A stretch of DNA of 64,000 bases from Thozetella sp. PMI_491 (taxonomy: Eukaryota > Ascomycota > Sordariomycetes > Chaetosphaeriales > Chaetosphaeriaceae). Below the pieces are notes generated by a model. The model saw nothing but the letters and a program-made list of their open reading frames with translations, made no database searches and was not told the DNA's origin. How positions within the stretch are numbered: the stretch's first letter is position 1; every line of letters starts with the position of its first letter. The position numbers and the translations under genes are program-made. Shown here piece after piece: positions 1 to 11,188 of this stretch. The stretch covers positions 248,001 to 312,000 of the forward strand of contig MU270057.1 of NCBI GenBank assembly GCA_021432635.1, given 5' to 3'.

Positions 1-1
1 C

Positions 2-976
2 TACGGCCAGCGGTCGCAGGTCGCAGGTACCATGATTATCACGGAGGCCGGGATCATTTCACCAGACGCGGGTGGTTATCCCAACGCGCCAGGCATCTGG
101 AGAGACGACCAAGTGGCTGCGTGGAAGACTATCACCGACGAGGTGCACCGTAACGGCTGCTTCATCATCTGCCAGTTATTTCATATCGGCCGTGCAGCAA
201 ACCCCGAAATCGCCGAGGCGGAGGGCATCGAGATCGTGTCCTCCAGTGCCATCCCCCATGCCGAGGGCTCTCCCGTGCCTAGGGCGCTGACGACCGAAGA
301 TATAAAGAGGATCGTGCAGGACTTCGCCACTGCGGCGGAGAACGCCATCCGCGCCGGTTTCGACGGCGTCGAACTCCACGGCGCGAACGGCTATCTCATC
401 GACAGCTTTACGCAGGACGTCAGCAATACCCGCGCGGACGAGTACGGCGGCAGCGTCGAGAACCGGTCGCGATTCGTCTACGAGGTCATGAAGGCTGTCG
501 GCGATGCTGTCGGGCCCCAGCGCGTCGGACTCCGCCTGAGCCCCTGGAGCAGCTTCCAAGGTATGCGCATGAAGGACCCGGTCCCACAGTTTTCCGACGT
601 AATTATCAAGGCCAAAGCGCTCGGCCTCGGCTACATCCACCTGATCGAACCACGCGTCTTCAACAATGAAGATTTGGAACACACCGTTCACGAGACGCTG
701 GACTTCGCAATTGACCTCTGGGACGGGCCCATCCTCCTTGCCGGGGGGTATCGACCGGATAACGTGAAGCGAGTGCTCGACGATGTGTATCCAAACAAAG
801 ATATTATGATCATGTTTGGCAGGTCCTTTGTTGCGAACCCGGACCTGGTCTTCAGAATCAAGAACAGTCTACCACTCAATGGTTATGATCGCAGCACGTT
901 TTACGCCATCAAGAACCCTGCAGGATATATTGACTATCCGTTCAGTGAGCAGTTCCTGACCATGTTGGAGAATTGA
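2..976 (+). CDS. Old Yellow Enzyme-type NADH:flavin oxidoreductase, 5' end cut by window edge
   Basis: This is the C-terminal part of an FMN-dependent ene-reductase of the Old Yellow Enzyme family, which reduces activated C=C bonds with NAD(P)H. The reading frame is open from base 2, before the first ATG at 32, and already reads family sequence (YGQRS, then ITEAGIISPDAGGYPNAPGIW-like text), so the true start lies left of the window. Visible family marks are the substrate/flavin-pocket block CQLFHIGRAA, the core motif GVELHGANGYLIDSF, the downstream block DEYGGSVENRSRF, and the phosphate-binding end GRSFVANPDL. The stop is TGA at 974-976. It is cytosolic, with no signal peptide in the visible part. 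The next gene is a decayed regulator on the other strand, so linkage to a pathway is not shown. I am confident of the family and not of the substrate. Confidence 0.9.
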   Translation, partial: YGQRSQVAGTMIITEAGIISPDAGGYPNAPGIWRDDQVAAWKTITDEVHRNGCFIICQLFHIGRAANPEIAEAEGIEIVSSSAIPHAEGSPVPRALTTEDIKRIVQDFATAAENAIRAGFDGVELHGANGYLIDSFTQDVSNTRADEYGGSVENRSRFVYEVMKAVGDAVGPQRVGLRLSPWSSFQGMRMKDPVPQFSDVIIKAKALGLGYIHLIEPRVFNNEDLEHTVHETLDFAIDLWDGPILLAGGYRPDNVKRVLDDVYPNKDIMIMFGRSFVANPDLVFRIKNSLPLNGYDRSTFYAIKNPAGYIDYPFSEQFLTMLEN

Positions 977-1296
977 TAGTAGCGTTGTCCGACCATGGGT
1001 CGAAGGACGAGAGACAGAAGATGGCCGGTTTATAGATAATTAGACCACGTTTCGGCAGTTGAGCGATACCCCCTTGGCCAAGACGGGAAGGGAGGGGGAG
1101 GAGAATTTGTGCACGCGGAATTACAAGAGGCAGACTGTACTCTCAATTCGCTGCAGCAGGAAAAATCATTTTCGGCAGTGTTTCCCAGAGTGATCTCGTC
1201 TGACCAGTCCGCTGCCTCCCTATAAACTGTCTCTGAGAATCCAAGCCTTAGCAGTAGGGCGGGTGCGATATCGCAAAACTGCCTAGAGCTGCATCA
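977..1296. other. intergenic, nothing recognised
   Basis: About 320 bases between the reductase stop and the end of the convergent transcription-factor remnant. It should hold both 3' ends. I see no other feature. Confidence 0.5.
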
Positions 1297-2790
1297 TCAG
1301 TCATCTTGTGCAACTGTACGGATCTCTGTCCAGAACTCCTCAAACTGCGAGCGATACGCCTTTTCCGACCAAATAAATTGCCTCATAACCTCAATTAAGT
1401 CTGCAGAGGCATCGTAATTTCGTCTAAATCGCCGTGATTCATAGTTTCTCTGCAGGAGCCGCTTGTACGCCGAGCGTATCATCCCCTTGGGGGAGAATGA
1501 TCCACCCAAGTGAAGCATCCAGATTAGGAGATCCGGATCATTATTCCAGAACGGGTCCTCATCTGACTGCTGTAGGCTGCGCAATAGGTGCTTTGACACG
1601 TAAGACTTCCCCCACCGGGGTCAGTATAATGCGACCGACAGTCCCATCTCATCTTGGAGGAGGACGGATGCTCGGGATAGGTCACGTACAGGTATCGCGG
1701 AGTGGCGCCAAACCTTGCAGCAGAGCATACAAGCGCTGAGATATGCAGCTAGGTGACAGGCTTCTATGATAGGAGAAAGCTTGGGCAAATCCACGAGCCT
1801 GGACCCGATGGACGCCTGGTGATTGTCGACGCGGAGCATTTCGATCGGGTTCTGGCAGGAATAGCCGGGGAGGTCTTGGACGCACTGCAGCGCATGAATG
1901 TCCTTGAGGACCTCAATGAAGTCCTCTGGGAACAAGCTGGCCCGTTTCTGAAACCCCGGGGCGAGAACAAAAAAGGTAGGGACAAAAGGGTCTCGCTTCC
2001 ACTGCAGCTCGCCAAAAGTCGTGTGATCTACGATGCGGTCCGACCCAGTCATGATGGATGAGTTCAGATCCTGCCTATCCGAAGCATCAGGAATCATGAT
2101 GAGTGATTTCTGGCTCAGCGCACAGGCATGTCGGAGAAGAAATGGCTCACCAGAAGATGGCTCGCTTGATTCCGTCGGTTAGGTAGATGGTCCTAGACTG
2201 GCCCATCTCGAGCAGTCGTCGTATCGCACTCATGTGGAGCTGGACTTGCCACCGCATGCCTAGTCGAGCCTAACCGATCGCTGTGAGTTAGCTATTAAAT
2301 GACCTCTTCGGCCGTTTCGATCCACGGACCTCCACTCCGGCAAGAAGCAAGATTGCGCCTAGTGTAGGCAGCGATAACGCCGCCTCGGGAGAGCTCATTC
2401 TTTCACGAACGGCGGCCAGTGCCTGGTTCTGGTAGCCAACGCACTCATTGTCCATGTTCCCCCCGGTCACCGCCAACGCAAAGGTGAGCATGACGGCGTT
2501 CAGCAGGGCTGGGTCGTCAAGATCAGTACGGAAGACGGAGCCGAAGTCCTGGAATAAGACCGGGTCTGCAACGCTGAACACGGGCTCCGCGGCGTGTCTG
2601 GCGGCACCTACATGACCGGTATGAGCCCAGGCCGTATCAGGCCACGAAAGTGCTTACCGTGACTCAGCAGGGCTCTCAGCCTCGGCGAGTCCCCAAAAAT
2701 AGTCTCGAAAGGACCGTAAACTGATGGGGAGACGAAGACTGACCAGGGCCTGAGTGTTTCGCCCGATGCGACGGCATCAGCTCTCGGCAT
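1297..2790 (-). pseudogene. decayed fungal-specific transcription factor (DUF3468-type), no zinc cluster, one in-frame stop
   Basis: The frame reads the middle homology region of a C6-type regulator: FETIFGDSPRLRALLSHG, then HAAEPVFSVADPVLF, FRTDLDDPALLNAVMLTFAL, VQLHMSAIRRLLEMGQ and DLNSSIMTGSDRIVDHTTFG. Four exons join in frame with GT-AG introns: 2658-2790, 2326-2607, 2151-2259 and 1297-2074. Two defects stand out. A TGA at 1621-1623 interrupts exon 4 in a context where a tryptophan would be natural, and the frame continues afterwards to PDLLIWMLHLGGSF. No Zn2Cys6 motif is visible in the roughly 450 bases upstream of the first ATG at 2790. A tiny extra intron over the TGA is possible, but its donor would be poor. 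I call it a remnant of a regulator that has lost its DNA-binding part. Confidence 0.6.
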
Positions 2791-4358
2791 TTCCTCCTCA
2801 GGTCTTCGACTATTCCGTAGGCCCTGCCTGACAGCGTGCGAGCGAGCTAGGCGTCTTTTGCCGCGATCCTTCGCTTCTGCCGGATTTTGTATCGAAATGA
2901 ACTGAAAACTGCGCTCTGCACTAGGAATCAGCTTTATGTCTCCAAGTTCTACGTGCGAAATGCTAGACTTGGCTTACCTCCGCTACTGTTATCTGCTGCC
3001 TCCGAGTCCTCAGAGGACTTGGCTCCATCCATGACGTAGGAAGGAACTTAGATCCACTGCTAAGCTTGGCTTGAGTGCGTGTGGCATGAGATTTCTCGGG
3101 AACAAGTAGCTTTGGTTGAGTCTGGGCGAAACAGAGAAGTGCGTTCTCATGTTTTCATGCTGCAAGAAAACGGGCAGCGTGAGAAACTCGGATGACAGAT
3201 CAGGGTGACAATCACGTGGTAGAGGTTCCCAAAGCGGAGGCAACTGACAGCCAATTAATTTTGGGTCCCCCCGCAGCAGCTTTTTTGTGGCACGTCCTCT
3301 AAGAGGAGGAGCGCTTCCGATACAGTCACACCGCAGGGCGCCGCAATCTAAGGGCGCAGGAGCAGTATAGTCTGTATGAGTAGAAGTCTTGATTCAACTA
3401 GTTATAGAACTGTTTCCGGCTTTCTCGCCGTATTAATAGCAAGTCTAATCCGTACCACACACCGGTTTTTACTCGGTGCCGTACATCCACCCCACTTTAG
3501 GCACTAAATCTCGCTTAAATTTTTCAGCGTTCTTTAGTACCTCGTCGATTGAAGCAGCTTAGCGACGGCCTCGTGTCCTTTCTCGGCGGCCAGATCCCTC
3601 TTGGTGAACAGTCGTTGGAATATCGATCTATTATCCCGTAAATACACACCCATAGATCCATGAGAGCGTTTAATGACCAATCAACCAATGTTAGAAGACC
3701 CTCTCGAAGGTCGCTTTGTGGCTCGCTTGGCTCGGTACGAGCGAAGCGAATTAACCTTATATTCACCAAGTACACGTAATCTTCAGTGGAGTTCCGCCAT
3801 TTGAATGACTAGCTTATGATTATGTGCCTTGCTTATGCCTCCGGGAGGGGGATTCTGCAACGCGAGCGATGAGCTGAGACATCTGCTCTAAGCGTAGGGC
3901 CGACTTAAGGACCCAGCCAAGAAATGGTCCCGATTCGTGGAGCAATTATCCTCGGAGAAGATGTGGCTACAGAGCTCTTCGAAACCCTCTTTCTGAGTAC
4001 TTTGGCAGGCAGCTCTGTTTTAAGTTGGGGGTATTTGTGGGCGTTCTTAAGTTCGTATATCTGCGCGGTTGCTTTTAGAACTTCGATCTTCTCTTCAGAC
4101 GAAATGACGAATGTTAGACTGCCGATAGGGTTTTTGTTTTTATTCGCCGAAAATCCCTGTCGCTATGTTACAATCTTGCGGAGTCGGCATTGACTCGATC
4201 CAATAGCCATGGCTACTTCTGCATTTAGATTCAAGAAACAAGACCACCAGAGGAATACGCAAGGTTCTCCCCTGATTTGAAACCAAAGCCTTTGTCGGCA
4301 AAAGCCTCGGTGGTTAGCAAGTTGCCTCCAACGATAAAACATAGTGCTACAGATATGG
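2791..4358. other. long gene-poor stretch
   Basis: About 1.6 kb between the regulator remnant and the tannase gene. Short open frames occur on both strands, but none has recognisable protein text, a supported start or splice continuity. The missing 5' end of the regulator may once have been here. I see no transposon termini or RNA gene. Confidence 0.5.
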
Positions 4359-4368
4359 TATATATAAG
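4359..4368 (+). promoter_or_regulatory. TATA-box-like element of the tannase-family gene
   Basis: The string TATATATAAG lies about 95 bases upstream of the ATG at 4462, a normal spacing for a fungal TATA element plus a short 5' leader. Confidence 0.5.
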
Positions 4369-4461
4369 CTGGGTAACTGGGTAGCCGCACCCTGTCCTCC
4401 TTACAAGCTAAGCTAAGCCAACTCAATCGTTAATATCTTCCAGGCGCTCGTTCAATGACCA

Positions 4462-6213
4462 ATGGGCTCCGCAGCTATGGTCTATTTCCTTATAGCTATT
4501 GCCCTAGTGGCTGGCGTCCGTGGACAGACCGCCTCGGCTGGCATGGGGCAGCCACAATTGCAAGATATCTGCAAGGTCCAATACATACAGATGGCCCTCC
4601 CCGCCGCCAGTACGTATCCTGGGCTAACAATAGACAAATCTTCGGTCCAAGCTACCCTAGTCACGAATTCAACTGTCAGCGGAGATTTCTTCCCCACGAG
4701 CACGCTCGATTATTGCAACGTCACTTTCGCATATTCGCACGATGGCCTCGAAAACGACATTGTCCACGTGTCCTATCTCGTTCCTCCGCCAGCAAACTTT
4801 AAAAATCGTTACTTGTCAACCGGCGGCGGAGGCCTGGCTATCAACTCCGGTCTCCAATTTGCTCCAAGCGGCATCATAGTCGGTGCAGTTTCTGGCCAAA
4901 CCGATGGAGGATTTGGTTCTTTCAACACCCAATGGGATGCGGTTTTCCTGGCAGCCAACAACACAATCAACTGGCAGTCCGTGTACATGTTTGGGTACCA
5001 AGCTCATCATGAGCTCGCTGTGCTTGGAAAACAATTCACCAAGAATATGTTTTCCATGAGCGACGGTAATACGCTGCGCTCGTATTATCAGGGCTGCTCC
5101 GAAGGAGGCCGTGAGGGATGGAGCCAAGCTCAGCGATTCACTGATGAGTTCGACGGTTTGGTTAACGGGGCCCCAGCTTTCCGGTACGGCCAGCAGCAGG
5201 TGAACCATTTGGTGGCAGACGTGATTGAACAAACGCTTAACTACTTCCCGCCGACCTGCGAGCTTGACAAGATTATGAATATGACAATCGAGGCTTGCGA
5301 CATTTTGGATGGCAGAAAGGATGGCGTCGTCGCACGGTCTGATCTTTGTGGGCAGTTTGACCTGAACAGCACCATTGGCGCTGCTTATTCCTGTGACGCA
5401 GCAGCGGGCAATCCTATGATGGGACAAGGGTCAACGCCAGCTCAAGAAGGCAAGGTTACGGCACAAGGTGTGGCCGTCGTTTCGACATACTTAAAGGGCC
5501 TTCACGATTCGCGAGGCGGCCGCGCCTACATCTCATATCAGCCAGGTTCGAGCTTCATGGATGCGTATCCCACATTCGACAGTGCCACGAATTCGTGGAA
5601 ACTAGGCATCTCCCAGCTGGGCGGCGAATGGGTGGCTAAGTATCTCATGCTGCAGAATGCGAGCAATCTAGAGAACTTAAACAACGTCACATACGACACA
5701 CTCAAAGATTGGATGGTCTTAGGCCAGAACATGTACGCCGACTCCCTGCAGACCACGCATCCGGATCTTACCACATTCTCCAATTCGGGCAGCAAGATCA
5801 TACACCTCCACGGCGAGCAAGACAACTCTATACCAACAGGGTCGTCGGTACACTACTACGACTCTGTACGCACCGTCACTTATCCGAACCTCAATTACGA
5901 GGACAGTGTCAAGGCTCTTGATGACTGGTATCGCCTGTTCTTGGTTCCAGGCGGCGCGCATTGCTCCGCAAACCCTTACCAGCCAAACGGGGGCTGGCCG
6001 CAGACAACTCTCCAGACATTGATCGAGTGGGTTGAGAGCAACAATGCACCAAACACACTTAACAACACAGGTGGCAGCATCGATACTATTTGCAAATGGC
6101 CACAGCGCCCACTTTGGAGCGCCGATGGGGGGTCTATGGACTGTGTAGATGACCAAAGTTCCATTGATTCTTTCACGTACAAATTCGATGCGTATAAGTT
6201 GCCCTTGTATTGA
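4462..6213 (+). CDS. secreted tannase/feruloyl esterase family protein
   Basis: This is a 583-residue single-exon esterase of the tannase/feruloyl esterase family, whose members cleave ester bonds of gallic, ferulic or related aromatic acids outside the cell. The N-terminus is a typical signal peptide (MVYFLIAIALVAGVRG core). The nucleophile motif GCSEGG lies near residue 212. The later aspartate (GEQDNSIPTGS) and histidine (GAHCSANPY) complete the Ser-Asp-His triad, and the Cys next to Ser and the Cys next to His form the family's CS-D-HC disulfide arrangement. Many N-x-S/T sites fit a secreted glycoprotein. The ATG at 4462 is chosen because it directly precedes the signal peptide. The true substrate cannot be read from sequence. 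Confidence 0.9.
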   Translation: MGSAAMVYFLIAIALVAGVRGQTASAGMGQPQLQDICKVQYIQMALPAASTYPGLTIDKSSVQATLVTNSTVSGDFFPTSTLDYCNVTFAYSHDGLENDIVHVSYLVPPPANFKNRYLSTGGGGLAINSGLQFAPSGIIVGAVSGQTDGGFGSFNTQWDAVFLAANNTINWQSVYMFGYQAHHELAVLGKQFTKNMFSMSDGNTLRSYYQGCSEGGREGWSQAQRFTDEFDGLVNGAPAFRYGQQQVNHLVADVIEQTLNYFPPTCELDKIMNMTIEACDILDGRKDGVVARSDLCGQFDLNSTIGAAYSCDAAAGNPMMGQGSTPAQEGKVTAQGVAVVSTYLKGLHDSRGGRAYISYQPGSSFMDAYPTFDSATNSWKLGISQLGGEWVAKYLMLQNASNLENLNNVTYDTLKDWMVLGQNMYADSLQTTHPDLTTFSNSGSKIIHLHGEQDNSIPTGSSVHYYDSVRTVTYPNLNYEDSVKALDDWYRLFLVPGGAHCSANPYQPNGGWPQTTLQTLIEWVESNNAPNTLNNTGGSIDTICKWPQRPLWSADGGSMDCVDDQSSIDSFTYKFDAYKLPLY

Positions 6214-6416
6214 CATTGGACGCTGAGTCGTCGGTTGGCCTATCGAGTAAGGCCGGCGCTGATGCTTAATATAAGATTGTGCAATTTGACCTTGCCTTTC
6301 CCAAATGAGCGAAATGCTGTGAGCGTTTACGGTTTATCGAAGTTGAGATCAAGTTTCCACGCTATGGAGGTAAATCTGTAACAGTATCTCGCAAAGCTGT
6401 ACCACAGCAACTATGT

Positions 6417-7589
6417 CTAATGAAAAGTTGCGTGTAGGCCTTCCATCATATGCGGAGGTACATCGCGATACTTTTCTAGCTGTCCGTCAACTAAAAGATC
6501 TTCCAGCGTCTGTTTTTGATAACCTTCAACTTCCCAAAGATCCGTGCCTATCTGCTGAACCTGTTTGCCTGTTCCCCAAGCCCTGCGATAGAACCAAATG
6601 GCCGCTCCAGGACTCCCTTGCTGCAGTGATGTTTCGATTTCTTTCTCAATCTTCTCTGAGCTATGAGTGAAGGTTGCGGGTTGCTTTCCGTGCTTCTTCT
6701 CTAATGCGGCAGCAACCTCCTCGCCCGTGACCTGCATTTCTGACAGACCGATGGCTCGATTCCCTAGTTGAGCAGGGGGTGTGCAAGCGAAGATCGATGC
6801 GTATGCCTCTCCGATATATTTTCTCGTGCTTTTATGTCTAGATTAACGATATGCTCTTGAGGCATTGTATAGCCTTACCACGGTCGGCGTGGTAGAAAGC
6901 TTTTAGCGGCAGTAAAGAAGCACAACTTACCAAATGTTGAGCTTCTCGCGGGCGCTGTTGCCTGTGAATATAATCCGATTTCCGGGGACATCAATACCCA
7001 TTAGTCTTGAAGCCTCTCGTTAGCAAATCAGAATTTCACTAAAATCTTGGGTAAGGAAGATTTACGGGATGGAAAAAGTGGACTCGGCAAAGTTTCCTGG
7101 TAGAATTACGGCAGTGGGTATGCCTGCGCTTTTTGCTGCTTGCTCGACCATGGCCTTAGCATTATTGGTAGGCAGTTGTAGGTCTTCCTCGTCGTAGCGA
7201 TACCCGAGATCAGAGGGGACAAATAGCTTAACCTTCGTCTGAGGTATTGCTTTTATAAATGCATGCTGTCTCTGCACTCCCTCGTGGCCGACTAGTGAGC
7301 TTTCATCTCTGTTATTAGCATTTCGAGACTATGGTCCTTCCCTGACATGCCGAAACTGCCCCAACGCTTGTGCTTACATCATAATATCTATGTCACCCAG
7401 AGCTGAAATTATAGATGGTTGGTCTTCGATATCTATACAGGTTGTCTCGACGTTTGGTGGAAGACTAGAGGTGTCGGAGCCGAGCCGGTAAAGTACCCGA
7501 ATAGGTGCGCCAGACGATGCGAGAGCCCTGACGATTCCGGAGCTCGCCCAGCCACGATGGCCATAAACGGCAATGCGGTTGAATGTCAT
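6417..7589 (-). CDS. NmrA-like NAD(P)-binding protein
   Basis: This is an NmrA/isoflavone-reductase-like Rossmann protein. The class includes redox-sensing regulators and reductases that act in the cytosol or nucleus. Four exons join in frame: 7378-7589, 7066-7308, 6931-7005 and 6417-6828. Exon 1 carries the N-terminal dinucleotide fold (RIAVYGHRGWASSGIVRAL), with a glycine pattern looser than the usual GxxGxxG. Exon 2 reads SLVGHEGVQRQHAFIKAIP and FVPSDLGYRY, both characteristic of the family. Exon 4 ends LWEVEGYQKQTLEDLLVDG. The predicted length is about 313 residues. It is convergent with the tannase-family gene, about 200 bases away. Substrate and role are unknown. Confidence 0.85.
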
Positions 7590-9094
7590 TTTTCAGTGTG
7601 TGTGTGTGTGTATCGAAGTAAGGCAGATGTTGGCCGATTGAGATTGGCAGACTCAGTGATTATGTACAAGTTAGAAATTCTTACGTCCAAGTAGTTATAG
7701 TGGAATACGACCGGGGGTTCTGTGCAAAGGCTCCCGATCCCCCCGAGGGGATCACGCTGACATTCCCAGAACAGAAACGCCAGAAGTGGTCGCCGGTTCC
7801 CACTTGGCGCTAAGCAGACCCACAAAACGGCTAGTGGCCTCGGGGAGATCGGAAGCGCCTCTCCTATGGTTTCCGGTAAGTAATGTAACTAGGAATAGAG
7901 CACAATCGTAAATCCGCGTAGAAACACCTTTGAGAAAATAGTCCCTTGTCTTTGCATCCCGTAACCTGCTACGGGCAAGACGAGAATACTGTACTCTACC
8001 TAAGCTGCGGGAATGGGCATGTCCTACCATATCCAAGGGATGTTGTGCGGGTTAAGCGAGCTGAGACCTAATTATGCGTTATGAGAACGGAACCCCGACG
8101 CGCTCAGGTTGTCTCGCTCGTGCTACCAACGCCCGTTATGCGGCCAAAAGAGGACTCCACTCGGAAAAGACAGGTCAGCTAAGACGGGACATGCGAGGCG
8201 CGTAGGCCGAAAGGGGTCTGTGAAGGGTGTGTGGAACTCTTGCGACATAGAGAAGGTCGAGGCACCAGGGGGGAGGTTCATCTGGGAGCACGGTGATGGG
8301 TGCAGTGCGTCATTGGCTAATATCAGAATCGATCGTCCTCTGGACCATCGAACTTCATCTGGTCTAGTAGGGTTGGAGCGACCTCAACCCGGGGGCAGGC
8401 GGCAGCCCGAAGTAATTAGCAGACTGGTTGTCGTCCTAGTTCTAAGCTCCATGCCTAGCAGTTTCGGTCCCATGCTGGGGCCGCCTCAGTCTCTTGCTCC
8501 TGCATTATGATGTCTATACCGCGGACATCGCCGGACTCGACATGCACGTTCCCTTTGCTTTGATCTCTACCTGTGTTGCCTGATGGTCTAGGGTAATTCA
8601 TGGTTTCGCCAATGGTCCAGATGTAATGACCACACGAATGTGGCGGCCCCCGAGTCTGGTAGTGGTAGAGTAATTTCCGCTCGCTGGGAGAGACGAGTCA
8701 AAATTCTGATAACTAAATGATCTTTAATCTTTACGCTGTCTGGGTAGCATAAACTATATCGATCGAATCCGCCTAGGCATGTCTTCCAGATATCACGAAA
8801 GAGATTCCTTCACCAGATAGTCGAATAGCTAAAGACATCGCGAAAGTGAAAGAAAGTTAGGTATTCTGTAACTCGCAATAGGATCTCGTTGTAGCTTTTG
8901 GATATGCTCGGCTGATAAGAAGACTTCATTGGGACTTTCCTTGGTTGTAGCTACTTTCGAAATTCTTTCTCCAATTGGGATAATACCGATGCTATGAAGT
9001 TGATTGCACACGCATGGATGAGGACTGGGACTACAAACAGGATGAGAGAGCAAACTTATGCCAGTAAATAGAGACACAAGTTCAATAGCTACTC
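7590..9094. other. intergenic, nothing recognised except a GT microsatellite at its left end
   Basis: About 1.5 kb between the divergently placed NmrA-like gene start and the 3' end of the lipocalin-type gene. Open frames of up to about 130 codons exist (for example 8109-8510), but they show no family text and no splice continuation. I see no RNA gene. Confidence 0.5.
7596..7611. repeat. GT dinucleotide microsatellite
   Basis: Eight GT units lie immediately upstream of the ATG of the NmrA-like gene (ATG complement at 7587-7589), within its 5' leader. Confidence 0.9.
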
Positions 9095-10267
9095 TCAATT
9101 CTTCTCCATGGCTGTCCCACTAACACGTCCGACATATTGAGGTCCGCCCACTTGACCGCCTTTAACAGCACCAACAAACCCCCCAAGCTTCGCAAGATCA
9201 CCTGCTGGGAACCAGTAGACACATTTCGTGTAGTCAACATCAAACTTCCAGTGTTCCCCTGTCATTGGCGCGACCATCTCGAGCACATATCCCGTGTGTC
9301 TTGACTCTGGCAGACGCTTTGGGGAACTCGGGTCAGATGACAGATGAACAGTCCCATTGTATCGTAGATCAAATGAGCCATAGGTCATTGTCGTGGAAGT
9401 TTTCTGTGTCTGTGTCCGGAAGAGCACCTCACTGCCCCTCATAATAACACTGCTGAAGTATGTCTGACTGTCAATCTTCGACTCGAAAGTCCAAGCCATG
9501 AGCGTATACGGCCCGACCTCCGCTCTGATCATGTCCCACCGTGCGCTAACTTCAGCCCAAGCAAAAGAATTCCAGTTGCGCTCTCGGCCGCCAATACCTT
9601 TCAGCATGAAGGGGGTGCCTTGGATAGTGAGATTAGCCTCTGCTATTCCTACTGGCGCGTTCTCCACCCAGTACAAATAAGGGGCAAATAAGTTATCCCC
9701 ATTTTTGCTGGGGTAGATGAGGCCGTTCGGATAGACTGCCGGAGATATGCTATTCAACCGAAAGGTTCCTTTGACGGTGGCCGAGTCGATGTGGACAAGT
9801 GTACGAGAGTAGTCGTTTGATGACTCAAACGTCCAGTTCATGCCTGATGCTTCGTTGAACCACGTTCCTTTGACCGTGTTATTGCAGATTTCAACCGTAG
9901 ATGTGTTCGCGAATTGGGAGGTCATGAACCTCGTCCCGTTAGGCCAAACGACTGCAAAGAAGATCCGTTGGGCCAAAGGGATCGAGGCGACTGTGCCTCG
10001 ACTGAAAGTGAAGCCCATTCCAGAATGCCCATCTGCGGACACTCCTTCGAACGACCAGTCCTCGCCGTTGGTGAGGTTGAAACCTCCAGTCATGGGAGCA
10101 TCGAAATTGGTTGCAGGGTTGTCATTCATTGACACAGTCCCATTGATGTATGCCCCAGCGACTTGGGTGTCCGTAGAGCAGGTGATGGGAGAGCACCGAT
10201 GGGCTGACAGAGTTGCAGCGACAACACCAGCGGTGGCGATGTAAGAGAAAAGAGAAATAGATGTCAT
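9095..10267 (-). CDS. secreted AttH/CrtC lipocalin-type protein (Diels-Alderase-like superfamily)
   Basis: This 390-residue single-exon protein resembles the AttH/CrtC (hydroxyneurosporene synthase-like) two-lipocalin-domain superfamily. In fungi the superfamily includes Diels-Alderases of decalin and pyrrolidine metabolites as well as many uncharacterised proteins. The supporting block is GIGGRERNWN followed by WDMIRAEVGPYTLMAWTF, which matches the family's G-x-GxxxxNW...W...GPY pattern. I chose the ATG at 10265-10267 because it starts a clear signal peptide (SLFSYIATAGVVAATLSA) and lies 91 bases downstream of a TATA element. The upstream in-frame ATG at 10390 would put the TATA inside the coding region. 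Numerous N-glycosylation sites and the signal peptide argue for a secretory-pathway protein, unlike cytosolic Diels-Alderases. The function is not established. Confidence 0.65.
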   Translation of the reverse strand: MTSISLFSYIATAGVVAATLSAHRCSPITCSTDTQVAGAYINGTVSMNDNPATNFDAPMTGGFNLTNGEDWSFEGVSADGHSGMGFTFSRGTVASIPLAQRIFFAVVWPNGTRFMTSQFANTSTVEICNNTVKGTWFNEASGMNWTFESSNDYSRTLVHIDSATVKGTFRLNSISPAVYPNGLIYPSKNGDNLFAPYLYWVENAPVGIAEANLTIQGTPFMLKGIGGRERNWNSFAWAEVSARWDMIRAEVGPYTLMAWTFESKIDSQTYFSSVIMRGSEVLFRTQTQKTSTTMTYGSFDLRYNGTVHLSSDPSSPKRLPESRHTGYVLEMVAPMTGEHWKFDVDYTKCVYWFPAGDLAKLGGFVGAVKGGQVGGPQYVGRVSGTAMEKN

Positions 10268-10357
10268 TTTGAATCCAAGTAGAGATGAGGCTATGGTTAT
10301 AATGATAGGTGCTGACCGATGGCTGGGAAAGTTTAGGAATGAAATCACTGTAGCTAC

Positions 10358-10365
10358 TTTATATA
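10358..10365 (-). promoter_or_regulatory. TATA box of the lipocalin-type gene
   Basis: On the minus strand the site reads TATATAAA, 91 bases upstream of the chosen ATG at 10267. Confidence 0.55.
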
Positions 10366-11188
10366 TCCATTTCCAACATGGAACTTCCATCGTCCTTCAA
10401 CATGTTCACCTGCTAGTGTACGAGATTGCGTAGCCTCTGCCTATTCACTTTCTTGTTCTGGAAACATACGAAAGGGATAAATGCAAAAGCCAGTCTATTT
10501 AGGCCGGGATCCACAAACCCCTGGGCTATGCTAGCCCTGTGCCGAGCCACAAACGATAAATAAAAAAGAGAAACAGGGTCAGACCAGGATCCAGCCAGGT
10601 CACCGAGCCTATTTTGGCAGCAAATTTGACCTTGTTTACACGGCACATCCCGTGAGCGTCCTCTGACACTTCACGTTTTGCTCTAGGGGCTCATCAACCG
10701 TTAATTCGGAGTACGAATGTTTTCAAGAGGTAACCCCATATAGAATAGCGCCTACAGGGGCTCGACCAGTCGATCCAGCTAGCCCGACTACAAATTATGC
10801 AGCCTCTCAGGTATCTCATCACAGCGACTAGCCTAGCACAACGGATCAGGGCCATAATAAATTTGTTGTGGGGCGATGACATGTATTAACACTGCCACTC
10901 AGTCGTCTTCCCCCTGCACGACTAATATTTGGTAGAAGGATGTGCATCCCGGTAAAACGGCTCGTAAGTTTCCTATCCGGGTTAAAACCTGCACGCCTCA
11001 ACCTGCATGCTGACTCGGGAGCCGTTGACTAAGGAGGTTCGATAGAGATAAAACCTACGGCATACGGCCACCTAGCTCGTAAGTTACCCTTTTGACCAAA
11101 GAAATCTCCCTTCTTCCACGCCAAAGCAATTCTAACGCACCAGGTGGCCCTGTTCTATGCTTGTACAAAGGATCTGGCCCCTTCTGCA
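10366..11188. other. intergenic region between divergent lipocalin-type gene and Zn2Cys6 regulator
   Basis: About 820 bases that should contain both divergent promoters. I see no coding text or RNA gene. Confidence 0.5.

Noticed and set aside
176-691. 171-codon antisense frame in the ene-reductase gene
   Set aside because: Shadow of the reductase frame.
4816-5427. 203-codon antisense frame in the tannase-family gene
   Set aside because: A shadow of a long, clearly coding plus-strand exon; no motif of its own.
8109-8510. Open frame of 133 codons
   Set aside because: No family text, basic and low-complexity composition, no promoter or splice support; chance frame in a gene-poor stretch.
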